Positions 15,582 to 24,300 of a DNA stretch of 64,000 nt are shown here, piece by piece (the stretch's first letter is position 1; every line of letters begins with the position of its first letter). The stretch is from Limnomonas spitsbergensis. Taxonomy: Eukaryota > Chlorophyta > Chlorophyceae > Chlamydomonadales. A program made the position numbers and the translations under genes. The stretch spans positions 3,490,001 to 3,554,000 of the forward strand of contig JAYJMM010000109.1 of assembly GCA_037349105.1 (NCBI GenBank), written 5' to 3'. The notes under the pieces were generated by a model that was given only the letters and a program-made list of their open reading frames with translations, had not been told where the DNA came from and made no database searches.

Positions 15582-18500
15582 TTAGGTCTCGGTAAGCTCC
15601 TCAAGGGCTGACTCCTCTTCTTCCCTTGCTGCTTCCTTGGCCACCTTAGCCCTTCTTGTAACTGCTCTCGGGGTGACATTGGCCTCTCCCCGGCCAGTGG
15701 TGTACGAGATGTCGTACAACCCGTTCGCCATTGGTCTTGCGATGCCCCGCTCCATTTGCCTTGTTGCTGGGTTGGTGGCCATGACTTCCACCTCAGGCCT
15801 GTCCATGACGTTGGCCTCCTGGGCTGTCCTGGCAGCCGCTCTGGCTGCTGGGCTCGGCCGCCCCTGGACCTGCAAACTGCGATCCTCTGTAGCGGGCCCT
15901 GCTCTCGCAGCGGGCCCAGCCCCCTTGTCCTCAGGTGTGCATTGTGGGCACACCCACTCGCCCTCAGGCACCTTCTCGAGTGCTGGCACCAAGCAATCCA
16001 TGTGCCAACCTGTGTTGCAGGCATCACACAAAAGCATCACCTCTCCGCGATCAGGCAGCTGGCACACCTCGCATGACAGGCTGTCATTGGGTCTGGTTCC
16101 ACTGAAATCCACCACTCCCCTGAGGTTGGGCAAGTGGCATGGAGAACAATTGACAGCATTCTCTGTTACGGTGAGGCCATCTGCCCCCTCCAACACCAAG
16201 GTTCCCGTCGCCCCCAGCGTTTTTACCCTTAGGATCTCAGGCCTGGCCTTGGGATCGAGGCTGCGTCGCTCTGATGAATACTTCACAATCACGTAATCTC
16301 CCTCTGCAAAACGCCTGACCTGGGGGACATACCCTCCCCCACGAATGCGTGCAAAGCGCAGCTTGTCGCGGTGCTGCGCAATTTTCAGATGCTCACCCGC
16401 GACTGGCAGTGCCTCTTTGATCCTGGCCACTCTGGCCAAGAGCAGGTCTGCTGCCTCCTCTGCTGTTGCCACCTTGGCTGTGCTCCAGAGGTCCGCCCCC
16501 ACTCTGGAGGGGAAGGTGGGTCTCTGCCCGAACAGCACCTCGTACGGCGCCATGCGCGTGGCCTGCTGCGGCGAGCATCGGAAGCCTAGGGCTACCCAGG
16601 GCACCATCTTGTCCCAGGACTCGTCGCTGCTGCCCTCCTCGCAGCACTTGCGCAGGCCTGCCTTGAGTGTCTGGACAGCCCTCTCTGATAGCCCGTCTGC
16701 CTGGGGGTGGTTGGCAGAAGTAGTGCGGTGGTCAATGAAGCAGTCCAACAACATGTCCTGAAATTCACCCTGGAACTCTGTTCCCTGATCTGTCACCACT
16801 TCTGCGCATCCCCCGAATCGTGCAACAACATTTTGAAAGAATGCCAAGGCCGTCACATCAGACGCCTTGCTTGGAATGGGGATCAACTCCACCCATTTGG
16901 AGTAATGCTCCACACACACCATCACAAACCGATTGCCTCTGGAAGTGGTTGTGAATGGACCACACAGGTCCACTCCCCACCGGAAAAACAACCCCTCAAT
17001 GGGTAGCGGGTGCAGGTTGGGCTGTATATGATTGAATGTGGACGCCCTGGCCCTGTCACACACACCACATTCTTGCACTGCCTTCTTGACTGCTGCTCTG
17101 AGCCCCCGCCACCAATGCTGCTGCATGACCATGAAGGCCGTGCGGTGGCTGCCAAAATGGCCCGTACCGGCATGGGCTGTCTGGATCACTGCAAGCCTGT
17201 CCTCTGGCCTGGGCACCACACAACGTCTACCGTCAGGCATGAGTCTCATCAGTACTCCTCCCCTCTCTGATTCCCACTGGAATGGCGCCGCTCTGCGCTG
17301 TATTCTGGTCTGTTCTCCTAGCTCTGTTCCCTGAACATATGTCTTCTCACGGAGAAACCTCAATACAGGTTCATCTGCCCACACATCAACCCTGACCGAT
17401 GGTCCTGCAGGGCATCCTGGCGGGTCCTTCTCACCCTCTGTGTCCCTGGTCACCTTGATTTCAATATCCACTTGTTCCTCAGGTGTGTTCCCACCTGGTC
17501 CCTGTGCCGCGTCGGCCCAGTCTGCCGCAGCTGATTCTCCCAGGCACTGCCTGTATGACGCGGCCACTTCTCCGCTGCCAGAGCATGCGTTTCCTGCAGT
17601 AGCAAGGGCATAGTGGCTGGACATTAAAGTTGCACCCAGCACTGGGTCCCTGTCCTGGCCTGGCAGCCTTGCTCTGCGCTTCAATTCCTCTGGTATGATT
17701 TTAGCACACTCAAGTGCCACATTGAGCCATGCTCCTAGTGCCCACGAATCCATGCACCTGCCCAAGGCTGCCCTCCTGGCTGCCTCTGGGAAGTCTGGGC
17801 GCGGCAATGTGGACCCCACAGCGTACCCCATGGCTCGTTCACGCTCGTTTGCATTGGGCTCTTGCAAGTCCCCCATGGGTCTGTACACCATCCCATTTTG
17901 CCCGTTCCGAAAAGAATATGATGAGGGCGTGGCCATCAAACACGGCAGCACCTTCCTGGGCTGGCCTGTTACGTTGATGCGGTACCCCCCATTGTCCGGA
18001 CATGAGACTACCTGGGCCTTGCTGCCCTTGTCCAGAATGTCGTCTACTATCCCCTCGTGGGGTCTGGTCGACGCACGAATCACAAACTCAATATCTGCTG
18101 CAGGGGCGATATTCCCCCAATAGTTGCGGGTGCGGTGGGCGTAAGACCCCACCTGCGCTGCGTCAAACAACGCCGGTGTTCCCAGAATCCTGCACACCTC
18201 CTGAAAAGCCTCAACACTGGCCTTCACACTTTTCTGATTCAACTGCATTGCCACATTCTCAATCAGGTACGCTGGCGGCCTAGGCCCCTGCAGGAACTGT
18301 AGTGTACCCAACAGCTTGACTAACGGGAAGAAAGACTTGCTTCTCTCTCCCTCGAGCCCACGCCCCTTGCCTGCCGACGAGAGGTCCTGGCACTCCCAGC
18401 CTGCTACCATGAACCACTGGCGCCCATCCTGGGCGCCCGCCTCCTGGAGGTGCTCCGCCGTAATGGCATACACATCTTGGGGCAACGCCCTGAACGCCTT

Positions 18501-21350
18501 ATCAAACGCTTTGACCGGGAACAACTGAGGGTATCTCCTGTGCAACTGCACCAGGCGACCCCCTGCGATCTCTCTGACTTCCTCACTGATATCAGCATAC
18601 AAGTACTGCACCACTGGGATACCCGCCCTGAGCACCATTTCCAGCCCTGAGCACATACCTCCAAAGGGCTCGAAAAGGACGACTCCCTCGGTCTCCATGG
18701 CCCGCACAGCCCCACTCGACAGGCAAGCTGTGTCCAGGCCTGCATGTAAATGAGGGGGCGTCACCCGAGGCAGGTCAGCAAGAACATCACTGATCATTGT
18801 CCTGGCCCGCTCCCTGTTGCTGAATGCCTGTTCTGCTGTACTGACAGGCTGCGCCTGCTCATCATCGTCAGTGGCGGCAGAGGATATCTCCTGCCCCACC
18901 GGCGCTGTCACGCAAGCTGCCTCTGCAGCTCGCAGTATCTGTACTCTTCTTCTGCCCTCCTGTGCCATGCGCACCATCTGGTCTGCATGCCACTGGTTCA
19001 CTCTGCCCAACCCCGTGAGTAAAGCTACTTGCTTCCCACCTGCCTCCTCCTGGACTGACGGCTCGGGAGCGGCTGTATCAAGCCTGGCCCCCGTGCGGTC
19101 AGCTGAGGATGGGAGTGGCGATCTGGACGGGATGTCCGCATTCTGGTGGCATGCCCCTGAGCGGTGGACAATGGTAATGTCCAGCTCTTGAAGCATGAGA
19201 GCCCACCTAGCGTGCTGGCCCACCAACGTCTGATTGTCCATGAGGTAAGTGAGCGGCTCATGGTCAGTGATGAGATGCACCTTGCACCCAAACAGCATGT
19301 GGCGGTATGTGCGTGCTGCATACACTGCGGCCAGCATCTCCCCCTGGAACGAGGAATAGTTCCTCTCGCTCTTGTTCAGGGATCTGGACGTGCATGCCAC
19401 CATATACTCCCGCCCGCTGTCATCACACTGCCCTAGCACGGCGCCTATGCCTTGCTTAGAGAAATCTGTGTACAACAAGAACGGCCTTGGCGGCCCCTTG
19501 CCGTCTGGCCCTGTCCCACTGTAATCTGGTCTGCGCAGGACTCTTCCTCCCTCGCACATTTCTGTTTTGATCAACTGGAACGCCTGCGACTGCTCTGGTC
19601 CCCACACAAACGGGACCCCCTTGACCAGCAATGCGTTGATGCATGCCGCCTTTTTCGAGAAATCCGGGACGTAGCACCGGTAGAAATTCAAGAATCCCAT
19701 GACCTCCTGAATGTTTTTCACCGATGTGGGCTCTGGCAGCGCCATAACCGCTGCTATCTTGGCTGCGTGCGGCGTGAGCCCCTGGGCCGACACATTGTGA
19801 CCCAGGTACTCTACTGTTGCACACCCAAACAGGGACTTGTCGGGGTGCGCCCTTAATCCTACACTGTGGAGCATGTCTAACATCAGCTCCACATGCCTGA
19901 TGTGTTCTGCCGGTGTGTCACTGTACACTAGCAGATCGTCAATGAATGCCACGCAGAACGCACTCAGGCCTGCCCTGGCAATCTCCTCTTCCATCATACG
20001 CTGAAAGAAGGGAGGTCCATTGCGCAGACCGAAGTTGAGCTTTGTGTACATCCAAAGCTCAGGTCCCATCCAGAAAGCTGTCTTAGGCTGGTCCTCGACC
20101 TTTATAGGGATCTGCATGAACCCCGACCGGAGATCAACCTTGCTGAATATCTTGGCAGTTCCCAGGTTCTGAAAAATAGTCTCCATCCTGGGGATTGCAA
20201 ACTCCTGCTTAGCCGTACGCAGGTTTAACCTGCGCATATCGTGCGCTATCCGGTGGTCAGTCCACTCCCCAGTCTCAGCACTCTTCTTGGCTGCTACTAC
20301 TGAGTTGGCCGCAAACTTGATAGGCCCCCCCTGGGGTACTTTGACGATGATACCTGCCTGTATCATTGGCTGGCACTTTTCTTTAAAAATGGCTGCTTTG
20401 GGTGGCGGCATGTCCCTGGACTTCTGAAAGCACGAACTGACCTCGTCTTCTAAAGCCAGCGTAAACTCACCCTGCGTGCCGCAGTAGCCTGGTAGATCCT
20501 CCATGGAGTAAGCGAACGCTCCTTGGCGATCCCTGAGGCTCTGCTCCAGGCTCTCCTGCTGTTCCGCAGTGAAGTCGGGGTGCTGGCCCAGCAGCCACCC
20601 CTCCTTGGTTTTGACGTACTCCTCGGGCGGCTCCACTACTCCCCCCGGCTGGAACATGTCGATCATCTCAGCCGCCTGCGGGTCGTCCTCCGCGGGCGGC
20701 TCTTCCCTGCCAGTGTCGTTGCCGCTTTGCCAGCTCTCCTGCTGGCTGCAGGCACCCCTCCTGCTGGCACCCCCCATGGGAATGACTGCTGGCGGGCGCA
20801 ACCATCCAGACGACAGCTTCGCTGCTGCCTCTTGTCTAGACACAAAAGCCCCTTGGCCTGCTGTAAATCCTCCTCCTCGTACTCCCTGCTCGGTGGCTCG
20901 CGCCCCTGGTACACACACCGACAGCAGGAGCCACACCAGTATCAGCTGGAGCGTCCCCGTACGGATCCCCTTAAATGCTGTACAGGTGAGGAGTCCTCTG
21001 CAAGCTGGCATCTGCCTCGTGGGTTTCTGCGGTAGGTGCTCTGCGGGCTGTACGCATGGCTCTGCGCTCTGCGCTGGCTTCTGCTGCCCTCCGGCCCATG
21101 TGATCTCCAGGTCTACCTGGCTGATCCTGAGTGGCAGGACTGGGCAGTCCATTCCTGGTCTGCTGCCACGGTTCCTGTCCGCGGCTGCCCTCTGCGCCTT
21201 TCCCGCGCGCCGCCTAGCCTTCTTTGACTTTTTCCCCCGCAACTCGGCAGTGTCAGCCCAAGCCGCACCGGCCCTTTCTGGCCCTGCTCCTGGGATCTGT
21301 CCTGTGCTGCCTTGTGCCAGCCGCTCCTGCCTGTGAGTGGCGCGCTGCAC
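15582..21350 (-). CDS. Pol polyprotein: RT, RNase H, DNMT3-like methyltransferase, integrase, PHD finger
   Basis: Open frame of 1922 residues in -1 phase to gag; translation probably enters at the slip site 21230-21236. Domains in order: a hydrophobic stretch at about 131-150; reverse transcriptase about 300-520, with KVDLRSGF (D406) and FIDD at 469-472; RNase H about 620-742, with LLYTDF (D629), E671, D696 and D739; cytosine methyltransferase about 890-1225; integrase with an HHCC zinc site (H1393, H1398, C1428, C1431) and D1461, D1521, E1556; a GPY/F-like module near 1680-1720; and a C4HC3 PHD finger at 1760-1804. RT, RNase H and integrase order is Ty3/gypsy. The methyltransferase is inserted exactly between RNase H and integrase without breaking the frame. 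All catalytic residues I looked for are present, so the frame looks functional. Confidence 0.95.
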   Translation of the reverse strand: MQRATHRQERLAQGSTGQIPGAGPERAGAAWADTAELRGKKSKKARRRAGKAQRAAADRNRGSRPGMDCPVLPLRISQVDLEITWAGGQQKPAQSAEPCVQPAEHLPQKPTRQMPACRGLLTCTAFKGIRTGTLQLILVWLLLSVCVPGARATEQGVRGGGFTAGQGAFVSRQEAAAKLSSGWLRPPAVIPMGGASRRGACSQQESWQSGNDTGREEPPAEDDPQAAEMIDMFQPGGVVEPPEEYVKTKEGWLLGQHPDFTAEQQESLEQSLRDRQGAFAYSMEDLPGYCGTQGEFTLALEDEVSSCFQKSRDMPPPKAAIFKEKCQPMIQAGIIVKVPQGGPIKFAANSVVAAKKSAETGEWTDHRIAHDMRRLNLRTAKQEFAIPRMETIFQNLGTAKIFSKVDLRSGFMQIPIKVEDQPKTAFWMGPELWMYTKLNFGLRNGPPFFQRMMEEEIARAGLSAFCVAFIDDLLVYSDTPAEHIRHVELMLDMLHSVGLRAHPDKSLFGCATVEYLGHNVSAQGLTPHAAKIAAVMALPEPTSVKNIQEVMGFLNFYRCYVPDFSKKAACINALLVKGVPFVWGPEQSQAFQLIKTEMCEGGRVLRRPDYSGTGPDGKGPPRPFLLYTDFSKQGIGAVLGQCDDSGREYMVACTSRSLNKSERNYSSFQGEMLAAVYAARTYRHMLFGCKVHLITDHEPLTYLMDNQTLVGQHARWALMLQELDITIVHRSGACHQNADIPSRSPLPSSADRTGARLDTAAPEPSVQEEAGGKQVALLTGLGRVNQWHADQMVRMAQEGRRRVQILRAAEAACVTAPVGQEISSAATDDDEQAQPVSTAEQAFSNRERARTMISDVLADLPRVTPPHLHAGLDTACLSSGAVRAMETEGVVLFEPFGGMCSGLEMVLRAGIPVVQYLYADISEEVREIAGGRLVQLHRRYPQLFPVKAFDKAFRALPQDVYAITAEHLQEAGAQDGRQWFMVAGWECQDLSSAGKGRGLEGERSKSFFPLVKLLGTLQFLQGPRPPAYLIENVAMQLNQKSVKASVEAFQEVCRILGTPALFDAAQVGSYAHRTRNYWGNIAPAADIEFVIRASTRPHEGIVDDILDKGSKAQVVSCPDNGGYRINVTGQPRKVLPCLMATPSSYSFRNGQNGMVYRPMGDLQEPNANERERAMGYAVGSTLPRPDFPEAARRAALGRCMDSWALGAWLNVALECAKIIPEELKRRARLPGQDRDPVLGATLMSSHYALATAGNACSGSGEVAASYRQCLGESAAADWADAAQGPGGNTPEEQVDIEIKVTRDTEGEKDPPGCPAGPSVRVDVWADEPVLRFLREKTYVQGTELGEQTRIQRRAAPFQWESERGGVLMRLMPDGRRCVVPRPEDRLAVIQTAHAGTGHFGSHRTAFMVMQQHWWRGLRAAVKKAVQECGVCDRARASTFNHIQPNLHPLPIEGLFFRWGVDLCGPFTTTSRGNRFVMVCVEHYSKWVELIPIPSKASDVTALAFFQNVVARFGGCAEVVTDQGTEFQGEFQDMLLDCFIDHRTTSANHPQADGLSERAVQTLKAGLRKCCEEGSSDESWDKMVPWVALGFRCSPQQATRMAPYEVLFGQRPTFPSRVGADLWSTAKVATAEEAADLLLARVARIKEALPVAGEHLKIAQHRDKLRFARIRGGGYVPQVRRFAEGDYVIVKYSSERRSLDPKARPEILRVKTLGATGTLVLEGADGLTVTENAVNCSPCHLPNLRGVVDFSGTRPNDSLSCEVCQLPDRGEVMLLCDACNTGWHMDCLVPALEKVPEGEWVCPQCTPEDKGAGPAARAGPATEDRSLQVQGRPSPAARAAARTAQEANVMDRPEVEVMATNPATRQMERGIARPMANGLYDISYTTGRGEANVTPRAVTRRAKVAKEAAREEEESALEELTET
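15933..16079 (-). other. PHD finger at the C-terminal end of Pol
   Basis: Residues 1760-1804 show a complete C4HC3 set: C1760, C1763, C1775, C1778, H1783, C1786, C1801, C1804, with the typical Trp two residues before the seventh ligand (EGEWVCPQC) and the LLCDACNTGWHMDC core. PHD fingers usually read the histone H3 tail methylation state. Here the finger sits about 200 residues after the integrase core, where many Ty3 elements carry a chromodomain, so a targeting role is inferred. Confidence 0.92.
16491..17183 (-). other. DDE integrase domain within Pol
   Basis: An HHCC zinc-binding module (HAGTGHFG, then ECGVCDRAR) precedes the catalytic core with WGVDLCGPF, VVTDQGTEF and ADGLSERAVQTLK. The second Asp and the Glu are 35 positions apart, as in retroviral and Ty3 integrases. 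Integrases of this type give 4-6 bp target duplications, consistent with the 4-bp GAAA flanking this copy. Confidence 0.93.
17676..18683 (-). other. DNMT3/DRM-like cytosine-5 DNA methyltransferase domain within Pol
   Basis: Residues about 890-1225 of Pol contain the C5-methyltransferase motifs in order. Motif I (AdoMet binding) is LFEPFGGMCSGLE. Motif IV is VAGWECQDLS with the catalytic Cys987. It is followed by GLEGERSKSFFPLVKLL, which resembles the GLEGD--S-FFE segment of plant DRM and the matching animal DNMT3 segment. Motif VI is LIENV, motif VIII AHRTRNYWGN (compare AHR-R-FWGN of DNMT3), and motif X ARRAALGRCMDSWALG near 1191-1206, preceded by a recognition segment with ERERAMGYAV. The residue before Cys987 is Glu rather than the usual Pro. 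The domain would methylate cytosine in DNA; target and activity are inferred. Confidence 0.88.
19125..20453 (-). other. Reverse transcriptase and RNase H domains within Pol
   Basis: RT fingers and palm run from about residue 300. DHRIAHDMRRLN, the FSKVDLRSGFMQIPI motif with the first catalytic Asp, and AFIDDLLVYS with the Asp pair are all present. The connection shows the Ty3-like LGHNVSAQGL and FLNFYRCYVPDF strings. RNase H follows with LYTDFSKQGIGAVL, NYSSFQGEMLA and ITDHEPLTYL, again Ty3-like. These read as intact enzymes. Confidence 0.95.
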
Positions 21351-24300
21351 AGTCTTGCTGCTGCCTCTGGCCCACAGCCCTGTCGCATGGTTTCCCGAGC
21401 GCTGGCAGCCCTCCTTGCAAGGTCCTCCCCCCTGCTGGTTCGGGCCTGGCTGCTGCGGCTGTTCGACGGCTGTTGGGTGTCCACTCCCTTTGCTCCCATC
21501 GTGTTGAGGGCTGATATTCTCTCCGTCAGCTCCTCCTGTAGCTCCCTGACCGCCCTGCTGTAACCTTCCATCCTGGGGTTCGGATCGGGCTGTGGCAGCA
21601 TTCTGAGTCGGAAAAGCAGGCTAGCCTCCTGGCTTGCCTCTTGCTGCCCCATTTCCTGCCTTCTTAGCACGTCCAGCTGATCCACGAAGTTCCTGAGCAC
21701 TGCCACCCAGCGTCCCGTGCTGTATGCTGCTGGGTCACCCCAGGGCTCCCTTGCTGCTGCCTGTGCTGGCGGGCTGATCTGGGCGTCCCCTGGTCTCCTG
21801 CTGCTCGCCTCGCCTGCTGCTGCCCCCTTGGGCTCGCAAGCGTACTGGTCTGCTGCCTGCCGCGGGCTGACCCCCACTGCGACCTGGTGTGCCTCCTCTT
21901 CTAGTGCGACCTTGCTGCTGCGTTCTATCTCGGCTCTCCTGGTTCTGCGCTCTGCCATGGCTGCTTGCTCCTGAACAACACCGCGCATCCACTCCTGCCG
22001 TAGCTGTAACAATTCCTCCTCGCGGCCCCACCCTGGACTCCCTGGTCCAGGGCCTGCGTCGGTTGGCTCTTCCATCCCATCTGCATCCCCGGCATCAGCT
22101 CTTGTGAGGCTGATCCTTGCTGGGAACGGGCTTCCGTCAGCGCCCCACTCCTCTTCCGACTCTGAATCCTGCACCAGTGATGGTGGCCCTTCCGAAGGGT
22201 CTTCATTCTCCTCTCCTAGCAGCCCCCTGCCCTCATGGCTGGGGCGAAGCTCATTGCTGGACCTTGGCTCCCTGCTGTCCAGGTCTCCTGCAAGTGGTCT
22301 GCTGGTACTGTCCGGGGGCGTCTGGGGCTCCGCCCGATCCCCGGTCTCAGCCTCCAGGGCTGACACCTCCATTTCACCCATGGGCTCCAGCCATTCCCAA
22401 GAGGATGCTGTTGCCCCGAGTGTGGTGACAAAGGCGACATGGCCCTGCTCTGTTGGCTCCTGGTATGCGTCCTGGATTGGTCCGTCACTGTCGGCAGCGG
22501 GGTCCCAATAGCGGGAACCCCACCTGCCCAGTATCCAGCGTCCCAGCACGGGCTGAGTCCTCAGCTCTTCCAGTTCCTCCATGTAGGTATCCGATCCTGC
22601 TCCTCTGAACAAGGGATGCAGCGTGCGCACCCCTGCCGGGTGCGCCTGCCTCCACAGCTGTACTGTCATGCCGTTTGCCTGCCAATAAGGGCCCACGCTG
22701 CTGGCCCTGTTGTCGCGCCACGCTCTTCTCTCCCAGCGCACCCACTGGTGCACGCACGCTTCTAACCGTTCCACTGCGAACGGCGAGCGCGCGAACTCCT
22801 CCTCGTCTTCCCACATGGGTCCATCCGCTGGCGACCTCTGGGCCCCATATGGCCATGTGGGGCAGTCTGTCATTTCCAGCGGCGCCCACTGATCATCCAC
22901 GCCCCAGACATGCCTCATGGCTGCCAACAGCTGTCCCGGAAGCAGAACCCGTTGCAACGCCATGAGCATGACTGCCCATGTCGCTGGGTCTGCTCCCCTG
23001 GCGTGCGTGTGCGCGTGGAACTCTGCCTCGTCGACTGATGCGCACTTGGTGATCACCACATTCCCTTCGCACCTTGCGAACAGGAAGACTGGCATATCAT
23101 CCCGCGACGCATGCATGTGGATCCATGCCGCTGAAACAGGCAGCTCTCCCTCTTCCAGCTCCTCGTAGTAGTAAGTTACCAGCTGCTGAACTGGGATGGC
23201 TGCCCTGGCTTCCCCAGGAGCCACTCCCCATGGTACAGCTTGCCCTGCGACCATCCTGGGGATGGTGACCGACGCCTCAACGGTGGCCTCACACCGCCGT
23301 GGCCTATCGGCATGGCACAGCCCTGCCCCGCTGTAGGTTCCATCCTCGGACCTGTCACCCCCTCCGTGCTCTCTTAAGGCCTGCACTGGCACGTAGAAAG
23401 CGCGGTCTCTGAGAGCGGGGTGCTCCATCAACTGGTGGACGCAGTCCTCCGCCCATGGCGTGCGCATGAACCCGGGCTGCGCACCCTGCCACACCCCCTC
23501 GGTGCGCGTGCTATCCGGCACGTCTGGGTGCGCCCTGTCGGCTGCAGCTACCGCTGTGATGCCTTCTTTGACGGCTAGGTCCACCATCTCGCTGACGCAG
23601 TATGCGTAAATGGGGTGCCGTGACCATCCCCTCTGCATATAATCCTCCATCCTTGTGCTGGGCTGTATGAACCCCTTGAGTGCTGCACCCAGCAGGACTG
23701 CTGTCACCGCGTCCCATGGAAAGATCAGTCTGGCCACTGCCTGCATGGCTGCCGCTATGTTGACACACGTCTGCGACCTGCCTTCCAGGAGCCTGTGGTT
23801 CTGCAACCTACAAAGCCCATCCTTGGACTGTGCCGGCAGAGTGATCATAGCCTCTGAAGACGACGCCTCTGGCATTTCTTCCCCCAGGCGGTACCACTGC
23901 ACGAAGCACCTGCTCTCTGGCAATCTCGGCGGGTCTGGCTCAGGGCGAACCCGCCCTCTGCTGCCCGACCTGTCCCGGCGCCCTGTACCGCCCTGGGTGA
24001 ACCGGGAATCCTCATTCCATGCAGCGGGCCTCTCGCCCCTGCTGCGGCTGCGCTGCAGCCCTCTGTCCTCCTCTTCCCATCTGACAGTGTTGGACAGAGA
24101 GGTGGTACTGTGATGGGTCCTAACGGCCCCCGCCGTATTGTCCTCTGGACTCATAGCTGCTGCCCCCTTGGCCCCTGGGTGGTGACCCTGCCTGCTGAGC
24201 CAATCCCGGGTCCCGGTGGCTGCTCCCGCTACCTCGCCGCCTGTGTCAGCGTTGCCCTCCGGGGTACCTGGGCAGAGCATGGCAGCTTCCTCCTCACGCA

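Noticed and set aside
15582..16300. Chromodomain at the C terminus of Pol
   Set aside because: No chromodomain aromatic cage pattern seen; the module after the GPY/F-like region is a PHD finger instead.
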